Shown here: positions 1 through 7,958 of the stretch, one piece after another | Position numbering within the stretch: the stretch's first letter is position 1 | How the letters are laid out: each line of letters starts with the position of its first letter | Origin: JAWLEV01 sp041685915 | Lineage (GTDB): Bacteria; Chloroflexota; Anaerolineae; UBA1429 | DNA length: 24,885 nucleotides | NCBI GenBank assembly: GCA_041685915.1 | Contig: JAWLEV010000039.1 | Location: 1-24,885, forward strand | Direction of reading: 5' to 3' | Translations under genes and position numbers: made by a program | Notes under the pieces: generated by a model | Seen by the model: only the letters and a program-made list of their open reading frames with translations | Database searches by the model: none | What the model was told of the DNA's origin: nothing

Positions 1-282
1 AAAGAGGCTCTCTACGACAAGCAAAGCGTCAGGTTCGGTCAAACCGGGATTCCAATGCGTCAGTGTCTCCACATAGCGGGACACTGTGCCCACCAAACCG
101 TCAAAGCCATGGTGCCAGAAATAGTGTTTGGGCAGCAAAATATCCAGGAAAGCGGCCAGTGCGAGCATATCATAGCCACAAAGTGGGGCAAAGGCCGCCG
201 AACGTGGGCCAACGCCCAATTTCACCTCTCGGCTCATCTGCGCATCCAGGCATCGCCGCACCCCCGCAAAAAAGTCCGTCAT
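1..282 (-). CDS. C-terminal part of a disrupted TIM-barrel-like (putative glycosidase) gene, runs off left edge
   Basis: An open minus-strand frame begins at an ATG at 282 and continues to the window edge (94 codons, no stop). It encodes MTDFFAGVRR, then GVGPRSAAFAPLCGYD, then LLPKHYFWHHGFDG and VSRYVETLTHWNPG. From memory, this resembles the C-terminal half of uncharacterised TIM-barrel glycosidase-like proteins found in carbohydrate loci of environmental bacteria. Its ATG overlaps the TGA of the upstream fragment (ATGA) in a different frame. The protein starts in mid-domain, and the frame stays open upstream of the ATG (reading SES before the Met). I therefore read it as the downstream half of one gene broken by a frame-changing deletion, not as a separate translationally coupled gene. 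The substrate is unknown; location beside a mannonate-type dehydrogenase suggests a role in sugar catabolism. Confidence 0.6.
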   Translation of the reverse strand, partial: MTDFFAGVRRCLDAQMSREVKLGVGPRSAAFAPLCGYDMLALAAFLDILLPKHYFWHHGFDGLVGTVSRYVETLTHWNPGLTEPDALLVVESLF

Positions 283-641
283 AGATTCGCTGCCTGGAAG
301 ATGTACACCGTCCATCCGCGCTGTTTGGCCGCCGTCAAAAGACGCTCCAGTTGCGCCCTTTTGTCGGGATAGGGATTGTCGGGTGGCGGGGGCGGTTCTA
401 CCCCCAGGCGACGATAAACCGTTGGATTGGGGTCAAAGGTTGCCGTGGGCGGTTCGGCACATTCGACGTAACGCGAGCCCGTACCCGGAACAAGTTTTCG
501 GGCATTGAAAACCATGGGACCTATGACCAGCCCATCCACTCCCCCGGCTTCCCAGGCATCCAGGATGGGGTCGTAATCGTCCAACAAGTATTCCACGTCG
601 CGCATCACGTCCATCCAGACTTTCATAGACTTTTTTTCCAT
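279..641 (-). CDS. N-terminal part of the same disrupted TIM-barrel-like gene
   Basis: The 120-residue frame opens with MEKKSMKVWMDVMRDVEYLL and contains DAWEAGGVDGLVIGPMVFNA and a proline-rich GVEPPPPPDNPYPDK stretch. It ends with GWTVYIFQA just before a TGA. The last visible strand resembles a TIM-barrel beta strand, so the protein stops very early for a barrel enzyme. It starts 16 nt after the dehydrogenase stop, so the two are probably co-transcribed. The start is uncertain: ATG 641 or ATG 626, neither with a strong Shine-Dalgarno. The next frame resumes with residues typical of the C-terminal half of such proteins. The middle of the domain appears to be missing, either by genuine deletion or by an assembly fault. 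The function is not known to me; a glycoside-hydrolase-like fold is an inference. Confidence 0.6.
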   Translation of the reverse strand: MEKKSMKVWMDVMRDVEYLLDDYDPILDAWEAGGVDGLVIGPMVFNARKLVPGTGSRYVECAEPPTATFDPNPTVYRRLGVEPPPPPDNPYPDKRAQLERLLTAAKQRGWTVYIFQAANL

Positions 642-657
642 CTCATTCTTGGCCAGG

Positions 658-1488
658 TTAGACACCGCTATAAGCCGAAAATCCGCCATCCACGGGAACA
701 ACGACCCCGGTGACGAATTGGGAAGCTGGAGAGAGCAGCCACAGTACCGCCCCCAGCAGGTCCTCGGGATCGCCAAAGCGGCCCATGGGCGTGTGGTCGA
801 TGATGGCTTGCCCGCGCGCTGTCAGTGTGTCGTCTTGATTGAGCAGCAGGTCCCGGTTCTGTCTTCCGATCAGGAATCCCGGTGCAATGGCGTTTACCCG
901 GATCTTGGGGGAATACTCTTGCGCCATGTGAACCGCAAGCCAGCGGGTAAAGTTACTCACACCGGCCTTGGCCGCAGAGTAGGCGGCCACGCGGGTCAAG
1001 GGGGTAAAGGCCGCCATGGACGAGATATTGAGGATGACGCCCTCCTCGCGTTCGGCCATGCCTTTGCCAAAGATCTGGCAGGGGAGGATCGTCCCCATCG
1101 TATTCAGATCGAGGACAAAGTCCACCGCATCGTCGGGCAAGTCAAAGAACCGATGGTCGGGCCTGGTGGTGGCCTCAGGACGATTGCCGCCAGCGGCGTT
1201 GATGAGTATGTCCACCGGGCCAAATCTCTCCTCGATGGTCTGACGCGCCTCTTCAAGCAGTTCGGCCTTTAGAACGTCCCCGGGCACGGGAATGTACTGA
1301 CCAGTTCCGGCCTCCATGCGAGCGCGTGTCCTGTCAGGGATATCGCGTCTATGGGTCAGCACGGCCACATTGGCACCGAGGCCCACCAGAGCGACGGCCA
1401 TCTCGCCGCCAAGCACGCCAGTCCCGCCGGTGACAAGGGCCGTCCTACCAGTAAAGTCATATAGTTCGCTTATTTGCGATACATCCAT
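658..1488 (-). CDS. SDR-family oxidoreductase, UxuB-like (D-mannonate/fructuronate type)
   Basis: This is a 276-residue classical short-chain dehydrogenase. The nucleotide-binding motif TGGTGVLGG lies at about 20-28 and NAAGG at 97-101. The catalytic set is Ser156/157 (NISSM), Tyr170 and Lys174 (YSAAK). The C-terminal VTGVVVPVDGGFSAYSGV closely resembles SDR proteins annotated as D-mannonate oxidoreductase, which interconvert fructuronate and mannonate with NAD(P)H. The start at 1488 has a good Shine-Dalgarno (GGGAGGAAAAGC-ATG). A promoter at 1540-1569 reads toward it. It is divergent from a mannonate-dehydratase-like enolase-superfamily enzyme, which supports a sugar-acid role. Other SDR substrates (2-keto-3-deoxy acids, other hexonates) remain possible; family assignment is firm, substrate moderate. 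Confidence 0.9.
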   Translation of the reverse strand: MDVSQISELYDFTGRTALVTGGTGVLGGEMAVALVGLGANVAVLTHRRDIPDRTRARMEAGTGQYIPVPGDVLKAELLEEARQTIEERFGPVDILINAAGGNRPEATTRPDHRFFDLPDDAVDFVLDLNTMGTILPCQIFGKGMAEREEGVILNISSMAAFTPLTRVAAYSAAKAGVSNFTRWLAVHMAQEYSPKIRVNAIAPGFLIGRQNRDLLLNQDDTLTARGQAIIDHTPMGRFGDPEDLLGAVLWLLSPASQFVTGVVVPVDGGFSAYSGV

Positions 1489-1539
1489 GCTTTTCCTCCC
1501 CCGCGTTCAACTCGTTAGTGTAATGCCCACAGCGTTCAC

Positions 1540-1569
1540 AGGATACCTCAAGGGCTGTTCGCTAGTCAA
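1540..1569 (-). promoter_or_regulatory. Sigma-70-like promoter for the SDR operon
   Basis: On the minus strand, TTGACT (1569-1564), an 18-nt spacer and TATCCT (1545-1540) form a good vegetative promoter about 50 nt upstream of the SDR start. It is back-to-back with the promoter of the rightward operon, leaving about 70 nt between the two -35 boxes for shared regulation. No clear palindromic operator was seen between them. Confidence 0.55.
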
Positions 1570-1641
1570 GGCATTTTGAGGGGGATGGGGGTCGGCCGCC
1601 CAGGACCTCGGCAGATTCTCTGTAATTGGGGTGCGGGCGCC

Positions 1642-1671
1642 TTGACGGAGGGCATGCAAGCGGGGTAGGAT
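1642..1671 (+). promoter_or_regulatory. Sigma-70-like promoter for the dehydratase-mannosidase-sialidase operon
   Basis: TTGACG at 1642-1647, an 18-nt spacer and TAGGAT at 1666-1671 predict a transcript start near 1678, about 50 nt before the dehydratase ATG at 1727. The -10 box covers a more upstream in-frame ATG (1670), which argues that translation starts at 1727. Confidence 0.6.
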
Positions 1672-1726
1672 GTGTACAAGTGAACGGGGAATCTGGGGTG
1701 TTATTTCTAAACAGGAGTCTGGAGAT

Positions 1727-2905
1727 ATGACAGAAGCATCTTTTGATACGCAGGCCGCATCGATGCAGGGCGAGGTAAAGATCACGGCGATCAAGGCGCT
1801 GCAGCCCAAGCAGGGCGCGACGCTGGTAAAGGTGGAGACGGACGCAGGGGTGTCGGGCTATGGGCCGTGCCACGGAACCGGGCCCTTTGTGCGCGCGGCC
1901 ATCGCCAGGCTGGAAGGGCCGCGGCTGCCGCATCTGGGCCTGATCGGCAAGGATCCGCTGACCATCGATGTCCATTTTCATAATATGTTCTATGCCTACC
2001 CGCAGCGGGGGCGGGTGATGGGCGTGTTCAGCGCCATCGACATGGCGCTGTGGGATATCGCGGGCAAGCTGTTGGATCAGCCGGTCTGCAAGTTGCTCGG
2101 GGGGCCGTTCCGAGAGGAGATTCCCCTCTATTCACACTGCGGTGGTGGCGATTTCCTGAACAAGGAGGAGTGGCGCGCGCGGGCAGAGGATATGAAAGAT
2201 GACCCACACGGGTTCCGCGCCTACAAGATCGACATCCATCACGTGCTGGGCGGCCATATGCAAGAGTACATGCCCAGCATCGGGCCGCGGGAAGCGCGGG
2301 ACGTGGCCAAGGCCTATGGGCTGGCGCGCGAGGCCCTGGGCGACGAGATCGACATCATCGTCCACTGTCATAACGAGCTGGATCTGCCCAGTGCCATCAA
2401 GGTGGCCGCAGCGGTGGAACCGATCGAGCCCCTCTTTTTCGAGGATCCCATCGCTCCCGAGTTCGGCGATGGTTGGCTGGCACTGCGGCGCACGACGCGG
2501 GTGCCGATTTTGACGGGGGAGAATATCGCCCTGGCCGAGGGAGCGCTGCCCTTTTTGCAGCACCAGGCCGTGGATCAGTTACAGCCTGACCTCATCAACT
2601 GTGGGGGGATCACAGGCGCCAAGCGCATCGCCGATCTGGCAGCCCTCTATCGCATACCGATCTCCTGTCACAATGTGAGTGGTTATGTACTCAATATGGC
2701 CTCGCAGCAGTTCTCGGCGGCGGTTTTTAACTGTCCGATGATGGAATGTACGCGCAATGCCGACGAGGCGCCGGAGGCGGTGGGAGAAAAACTGGTCATC
2801 CGCGATGGCAAGATGAAGGTGGCGATGCGCCCCGGTCTGGGACTGCAGTTGGATTTCGATTATCTGAAGGCGAATCGGGCGGGAGGCGAGCCCTGGTGGG
2901 ATTGA
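1727..2905 (+). CDS. Enolase-superfamily (mandelate racemase/muconate lactonizing) sugar-acid dehydratase with a His metal-ligand substitution
   Basis: The 392-residue protein has the two-domain enolase architecture: capping domain about 15-125, barrel after that. Barrel residues that can be placed are Lys167 (AYKID), the metal-ligand positions His213, Glu239 and Glu265 at exact 26-residue spacings, and the Asp288-His315 dyad, 27 apart as in mandelate racemase. The first metal position is His213 (VHCHNE) instead of Asp. His215 falls where mannonate dehydratase has its catalytic His. Length and spacing fit a mannonate-dehydratase-like acid-sugar dehydratase, in keeping with the divergent UxuB-like dehydrogenase. 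ATG 1727 follows AGGAGTCTGGAGAT, a clear ribosome site; ATG 1763 is a weaker alternative. First gene of the rightward operon. Exact substrate unknown; racemase or epimerase activity not excluded. Confidence 0.88.
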   Translation: MTEASFDTQAASMQGEVKITAIKALQPKQGATLVKVETDAGVSGYGPCHGTGPFVRAAIARLEGPRLPHLGLIGKDPLTIDVHFHNMFYAYPQRGRVMGVFSAIDMALWDIAGKLLDQPVCKLLGGPFREEIPLYSHCGGGDFLNKEEWRARAEDMKDDPHGFRAYKIDIHHVLGGHMQEYMPSIGPREARDVAKAYGLAREALGDEIDIIVHCHNELDLPSAIKVAAAVEPIEPLFFEDPIAPEFGDGWLALRRTTRVPILTGENIALAEGALPFLQHQAVDQLQPDLINCGGITGAKRIADLAALYRIPISCHNVSGYVLNMASQQFSAAVFNCPMMECTRNADEAPEAVGEKLVIRDGKMKVAMRPGLGLQLDFDYLKANRAGGEPWWD

Positions 2906-2995
2906 GTAAATTGCTATAGGACGGCCATCGAGTGCCACGCAACTCATGGCGCTTCTTTCAGCGAATCCACTATTGAGCCATAAGGAGAGAGTAAC

Positions 2996-3916
2996 ATGTC
3001 AGAGGAATTGCGCATCGGCATCATCGGGCTGGACACGTCCCACGTGCCCGCTTTTACAAGGCTCCTGAACGACCCCGAGGATCCCTTTCACATACCGGGG
3101 GGAAGGGTCGTGGCCGCATTCCCTTCCTTTAGCCCGGATTTGGAGGCCAGCCGCTCGCGGGTGGAGGGGTTTGAAGAGGAGATCTCTGATACATGGAACG
3201 TGGAGATCGTGTCCTCCATCCCCGCCCTGCTTGAGCAGGTGGACGCCGTCCTGCTGGAGAGCGTGGATGGGCGCAGGCACCTGTCGGAGGCGATTCCCGT
3301 GATTGAGGCAGGGAAGCCCCTGTATATTGACAAGCCCCTGGCGGCCAATTACGGGGACGCGGTGGCTATCATGGATCTGGCCCAAGAGAATGGCTGCCCG
3401 CTTTTTTCCTCCTCCTCTCTACGCTTCGACGCTAATATCCTGGCGATAAAGGGGGATCCAGAACTGGGGGACGTGCTCGCATGCGACGCTTTCAGCCCCG
3501 CGACCCTCGATCCGACGAACCCCGGCCTCTTTTGGTACGGGATACATGGGGTGGAGATACTCTACACGTTTATGGGCACGGCTTGTGAAAAGGTGCGCTG
3601 TTACTCAACGGAGGGCTACGATGTGGTGGTCGGGAGGTGGCCAGAGGGACGCGTGGCCACCATGCGGGGGATCCGTCATGGGGCGCGCGACTATGGGGTA
3701 AGCGTCTTTGCGGAGAATGGTGTGCGTCAGACGCTTTATTCCCGAGAGATACCGCTCTACAGCCAGTTACTGGAGCGCATCATGGATTTCTTTGAGAGCG
3801 GAGAGGCGCCCGTCGATCCTCAGGAAACCCTGGAGATCATGGCCTTTATGCAGGCGTCACTGATCAGTGCCGAGGAGGAGCGAGAAGTCGGGCTTGATGA
3901 AATAGTCCGAGGTTGA
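2996..3916 (+). CDS. Gfo/Idh/MocA-family NAD(P)-dependent oxidoreductase
   Basis: The 306-residue cytoplasmic protein begins with a Rossmann strand-loop (LRIGIIGLDTSH, residues 5-16). The family's EKP-type motif appears as Asp112-Lys113-Pro114 (YIDKPLA). The substrate-domain segment GIHGVEIL around His184 carries the usual active-site His. These enzymes oxidise or reduce hydroxyls on sugars, inositols and amino sugars, or act as NAD-dependent glycosidases. It is somewhat short for the family (usually 330-400). The start follows AAGGAGAGAGTAAC. It sits 90 nt after the dehydratase and 85 nt before the mannosidase, in the same direction, with no terminator seen, so operon membership is likely. 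Substrate cannot be read from sequence. Confidence 0.88.
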   Translation: MSEELRIGIIGLDTSHVPAFTRLLNDPEDPFHIPGGRVVAAFPSFSPDLEASRSRVEGFEEEISDTWNVEIVSSIPALLEQVDAVLLESVDGRRHLSEAIPVIEAGKPLYIDKPLAANYGDAVAIMDLAQENGCPLFSSSSLRFDANILAIKGDPELGDVLACDAFSPATLDPTNPGLFWYGIHGVEILYTFMGTACEKVRCYSTEGYDVVVGRWPEGRVATMRGIRHGARDYGVSVFAENGVRQTLYSREIPLYSQLLERIMDFFESGEAPVDPQETLEIMAFMQASLISAEEEREVGLDEIVRG

Positions 3917-4001
3917 ACGTAGAGGGACAGGGTAACGGAGCAATAGGAAAAGGGCGCGCTGAGACGCAGGCCAGGAATCGTTCACCGCAAGGAGGCAGTT
4001 C

Positions 4002-6692
4002 ATGACGAAACGACGCGTTCATTACGTGCTGAGCACACATTGGGATCGAGAATGGTATCAGGCCTTTCAGCATTTCCGCTACCGTCTGGTGCAGTTGTTG
4101 GACGAGGTGATCGATGGTCTGGAGGATGGTCGCCTAAAGGGGCCCTTTACCACCGATGGGCAGACGATCATGCTGGAGGACTATTTGGAGGTTCGGCCCG
4201 AGCGCGAGGATCTCGTGCGCCAACTGCTGAGGGAGGGCAAACTGGTGGCCGGTCCCTGGTACGTGATGCCCGACGAGTTCCTGGTATCGGGGGAGTCGCT
4301 GGTGCGCAATTTGCGTATGGGCCGCGACCTGGTGCGTCAGATGGGGGGCACGCCCTCCGACGCAGGCTTTGGCTGCGACCTGTTTGGGCACAACAGTCAG
4401 TTGCCCCAGATCCTGAAGGGGTTCGGCATTGAGGCGGCCTTTATCTGGCGGGGCGTCAATTATAATGCGACGCGCAACTTTATCTGGCGAGGCGCCGACG
4501 GCAGTGAGATTCCCTGCTATCGCTTTGGGCACATCGGCTATTCGACCTATGCCGGCGACGTGCGTCACGCCTTTGAGCTCCATTTTGTCTTTGATGCGGA
4601 GCAGGCGGCCGCCGATCTGGAGGCCTTTTTGCAGAAGCAGTTGGAGGAGACCGAGGTGCGGCCCGTGCTGCTCTTTGACGGCGGCGACCATCAAGCCTGG
4701 GATCAGGACGTGTACGGCGTGCTGTTGGAGCGCATGGCGCAAGAGGACGAGGAGATCGAGATCGTGCATGGCACCCTCGACGCCTATATGGAGGAGCTAC
4801 TGGACGAGGTGGAGCGGATCGAAGGCCTGGTCGAGGGCGAACTGCGCGAGCCGGGCCGCGACCCCGAGCCGGCGGATAGCCAGTGGTTGATCCCCGGCGT
4901 GTTATCCAGCCGGGTGGGCATCAAGCAGGCCAACGCTGCCTGTCAGGCCCTGCTCTGCCACTGGGCAGAGCCGCTTTCGGCCATGGCCAGTGATCTGGTG
5001 GGCGCCGAATATCCGCAGGGCTTTCTCAACGTGGCCTGGCGCTGGCTGCTCAAGAACCACCCGCACGATTCGATCTGTGGCTGCAGCATCGATCAGGTGC
5101 ATCGCGATATGCGCTTTCGTTTCAGCCAGTGTCGCCAGATCGGCGAGCGCCTGCGCATCGAGGCCTGCCGCGGCCTGGCCGCCAACGTGGAGGGGGAGGT
5201 GGCCGACGACGAAATGCGCGTGACAGTCTTTAATCCCCTCCCGGTGGCTCACGAGGGTGTAGCCACCCTCACCCTGGAGATCCCCGAGGAATGGTCCACT
5301 TTTGACGAGTTCTTTGGTTTCGAGCCCAAGCCAGCCTTTCGCATCTATGACGCCGAGGGGGAGGAAATAGCCTATCAGCGCATGGAGCAGGCCATGGGAC
5401 AGATCAAAAAGCGCCTAAATCCCGTGCGCTTCCCCGAGTCCTATCGCACCGACGACGTGACCGTCAGCCTGCCGCTGGACGTGCCGGCCCTGGGCTATAC
5501 GACCTTGACGGTGCGTGCGCCCGAGGATGATGCGTTCACGCGTCACCCCAGCGCCGTCGGGCTGACCACCACCGAGCGTTCCATGGAGAACGAGCATCTG
5601 GCGGTTGTTGTCGAGGCCAATGGCACGTTGACGGTGCATGACAAGGAGAACGACGAGACCTATCGGCGGCTGCTCACCTTTGAGAGTTGCGCTGATATCG
5701 GCGATGGTTGGTTCCATGGTCAGGCCGTCAACGACGAGGCCTATCTCTCCACCGGCAGCCCCGCCGAGGTGGCGTTGGTGGAGAATGGATCGATGCTCTC
5801 CAGCCTGCGGGTGCGTACGCGGATGCAGGTGCCGGCGGAATTCGACTTTTCTGACATGCGGCGCGCCGACGAGATGGCAACGCTGAGCCTGGATAGCCTG
5901 ATCACTCTGCGCAAGGGGGCCGACTGGATCGAGGTGGAAACCACGGTGGACAATGTGGTCAAGGATCATCGGCTGCGCGTCCTCTTTCCCAGCGGAAGCG
6001 GCGCACAGAGCTATCTGGCCGACAGTCCCTACGACGTGGTGGAGCGGCCCATCGCTTTGCGCAGCGATCGCCATCTCTACCGCGAGTTGGAGGTGGAGAC
6101 CAAGCCGCAGCAACACTGGACGGCCGTGCACGATGCGCAGCGTGGTCTGGCGGTCGTCAGCGATGGGCTGCTGGAGACGGCGGTACGTGATCTTCCCCAG
6201 CGCCCCATCGCTCTGACGCTGCTGCGGGCCACGGGACGCACGGTGATGACTGACGGGGAACCGGATGGCCAACTCCAGGGACGGCACACGTTCCGTTACT
6301 GGCTTTTGCCCCTGGGGGAGCGGGTCAACCGCACGCGGTTGTGCTACCTGGGACAGCGGCTGGCCGCCGGCCTGTACACGGCCCAGTTACAGCCCGAGGA
6401 CATGGCCCTCCACCGCGATGAGGGGGATCTACCTAGCAGCGCGTCCTATCTCGCTCTGGAGGGGCGAGCCGTCGTCACGAGTGTACGTCAGGTCGATGGC
6501 GCCCTTGAGGTGCGCATGTTCAATCCTCTTGAGGAGGAGATCGAGGCCGAGTTGACGCTGGATGCCAGTTACGATCGGGTCCAGCGGGTGAATCTGGAAA
6601 GCGCGCCAGTGGAGGAGGTGCAACCTTTGGTGGGTGATCATCTGGCGGTGACGCTGGGTGGTAAAGAGATCGCCACCCTGCGCTTTTCCTGA
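4002..6692 (+). CDS. Glycoside hydrolase family 38 alpha-mannosidase
   Basis: The 896-residue protein has the GH38 signature at the extreme N-terminus: THWDREWY with zinc ligands His13 and Asp15. CDLFGHNSQLPQ contains the nucleophile Asp126. A later NHPHDSICGCS motif (His353/His355) supplies further active-site residues. The middle helical domain and the beta-rich C-terminal half (about 400-896) follow the family layout, and length is normal for bacterial members. It hydrolyses alpha-mannosides with retention. There is no signal peptide, so it should be cytoplasmic and act on imported mannosides or N-glycan fragments. The start has AAGGAGGCAGTTC-ATG. It is followed 64 nt later by a sialidase, which suggests co-degradation of glycoprotein glycans. 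2-O-(6-phosphomannosyl)-glycerate hydrolase activity is an alternative in this family. Confidence 0.95.
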   Translation: MTKRRVHYVLSTHWDREWYQAFQHFRYRLVQLLDEVIDGLEDGRLKGPFTTDGQTIMLEDYLEVRPEREDLVRQLLREGKLVAGPWYVMPDEFLVSGESLVRNLRMGRDLVRQMGGTPSDAGFGCDLFGHNSQLPQILKGFGIEAAFIWRGVNYNATRNFIWRGADGSEIPCYRFGHIGYSTYAGDVRHAFELHFVFDAEQAAADLEAFLQKQLEETEVRPVLLFDGGDHQAWDQDVYGVLLERMAQEDEEIEIVHGTLDAYMEELLDEVERIEGLVEGELREPGRDPEPADSQWLIPGVLSSRVGIKQANAACQALLCHWAEPLSAMASDLVGAEYPQGFLNVAWRWLLKNHPHDSICGCSIDQVHRDMRFRFSQCRQIGERLRIEACRGLAANVEGEVADDEMRVTVFNPLPVAHEGVATLTLEIPEEWSTFDEFFGFEPKPAFRIYDAEGEEIAYQRMEQAMGQIKKRLNPVRFPESYRTDDVTVSLPLDVPALGYTTLTVRAPEDDAFTRHPSAVGLTTTERSMENEHLAVVVEANGTLTVHDKENDETYRRLLTFESCADIGDGWFHGQAVNDEAYLSTGSPAEVALVENGSMLSSLRVRTRMQVPAEFDFSDMRRADEMATLSLDSLITLRKGADWIEVETTVDNVVKDHRLRVLFPSGSGAQSYLADSPYDVVERPIALRSDRHLYRELEVETKPQQHWTAVHDAQRGLAVVSDGLLETAVRDLPQRPIALTLLRATGRTVMTDGEPDGQLQGRHTFRYWLLPLGERVNRTRLCYLGQRLAAGLYTAQLQPEDMALHRDEGDLPSSASYLALEGRAVVTSVRQVDGALEVRMFNPLEEEIEAELTLDASYDRVQRVNLESAPVEEVQPLVGDHLAVTLGGKEIATLRFS

Positions 6693-6756
6693 GGACGCCG
6701 ATTTCGTTTGACTTTTTGAAAGGTACGGGATGGATGGCATCTCGGAAAGGAGCGGG

Positions 6757-7845
6757 ATGGAGCGGTTCGAGCAACAGGAACTTTTCATCAGCGGAAAAGG
6801 GGGTTATAAGCGTTATCGCATCCCGGCCCTGACTGTGAGCACCCAGGGCACGGTGCTGGCCTTCTGTGAGGCGCGCAAGTACACGGGAGCGGATTCAGAT
6901 CAGATCGATCTGTTCCTGCGTCGTAGTTTTGATAACGGCCGAACGTTCGCGGAAGTGCAGGTGGTGACCACGGAGGAGGGGTGGGTCTGCGGCAATCCGG
7001 CGCCCGTCGTGGATGGGGATACGGGGATCATCTGGCTGCTCTTTTGTAAGAATCTGCGTCATGGCGATCAGACCATGATCTGCGAAGGCGAGGCGCCGCG
7101 CACGGTGTGGGTGACCTACAGCGAGGATGACGGTGCCAGTTGGGCCGATCCGAAAGAGATCACCACCGCCGTCAAGCTGTCGGATTGGTCCTGGTATGCC
7201 ACGGGTCCCTGCCATGGTATCCAGTTGGCCACAGGCCGGCTGATCATTCCCTGTGATCACGTCGTCCTGCAGGATCGTAACCGACAGGACCCCCATCACT
7301 CACACATCGTCTACAGTGATGATCATGGTGAGACGTGGGAGATTGGGGGCATCGCCGACGAGGGAACGAGCGAATCGGTGGCTGTTGAGACGATCGATGG
7401 CGCGCTGTGCCTCAACTGCCGCAACAAGTATCGTCTGGCCGACGGGGGTAACTATCGTGCCATCGCCTGGAGTCGCGACGGTGGGGAGACCTTTTCTCCC
7501 ATCGTTCACGATGCGGCTTTGCCCGAGCCCGTGTGCCAGGCCAGTATGGTGCGTCTCTCCGGTGAGGAAAGCGGTGTGCGCAATCGGGTGCTCTTTTCCA
7601 ACCCGGCTTCCCGGGATGGTCGCCATCGCCTCACCGTCCGGCTCAGTGATGACGAATGTCGCACCTGGCCGCTGGCGCGGGTGCTGTATGAGGGACCGTC
7701 GGCCTACTCGGACCTGTGCGTCACCGATGATGACCACATCTGCTGTTTCTACGAACGGGGACGGGAGGGGCCATACGAGACGATGACCCTGGCGCGGTTT
7801 AATCTGGCGTGGCTAACAGGGGGGCGATTGGGCTCTGTCATGTGA
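6757..7845 (+). CDS. Exo-alpha-sialidase (GH33-type, BNR repeats), cytoplasmic
   Basis: The 362-residue six-bladed propeller has the sialidase YRIPAL motif (Arg21). It has four good Asp boxes (SFDNGRTF, SEDDGASW, SDDHGETW, SRDGGETF) and one degenerate box, SDDECRTW. ESVAVE supplies the usual Glu, NCRNK and LTVRLS the other candidate triad arginines, and AYSDL the nucleophilic Tyr. The Asp acid/base probably lies in GADSDQIDL. It would release terminal sialic acids, or related nonulosonic acids, from glycans. There is no secretion signal or carbohydrate-binding module. I chose ATG 6757 because AAAGGAGCGGG precedes it; an upstream in-frame ATG at 6730 has a weaker site. It lies between the mannosidase and a PLP enzyme in the same operon. 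Activity on KDN or other 2-keto acids is possible. Confidence 0.9.
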   Translation: MERFEQQELFISGKGGYKRYRIPALTVSTQGTVLAFCEARKYTGADSDQIDLFLRRSFDNGRTFAEVQVVTTEEGWVCGNPAPVVDGDTGIIWLLFCKNLRHGDQTMICEGEAPRTVWVTYSEDDGASWADPKEITTAVKLSDWSWYATGPCHGIQLATGRLIIPCDHVVLQDRNRQDPHHSHIVYSDDHGETWEIGGIADEGTSESVAVETIDGALCLNCRNKYRLADGGNYRAIAWSRDGGETFSPIVHDAALPEPVCQASMVRLSGEESGVRNRVLFSNPASRDGRHRLTVRLSDDECRTWPLARVLYEGPSAYSDLCVTDDDHICCFYERGREGPYETMTLARFNLAWLTGGRLGSVM

Positions 7846-7958
7846 TGTGGGTCTTCGGGTAGATGACGCTGTTACGGGAGGGGGTGATCATGTTCTGATG
7901 AAATTTTGGCCCATACGTGTAGAGTCATTCCGGCGACATATTTCGGAAGGGGGTAACA

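Noticed and set aside
1670..1726. Upstream in-frame start for the first dehydratase
   Set aside because: It overlaps the -10 box of the predicted promoter, lacks a ribosome site, and ATG 1727 has a strong one.
5415..6287. 290-codon minus-strand frame opposite the mannosidase
   Set aside because: Antisense shadow; His/Arg/Gln-rich composition without motifs.
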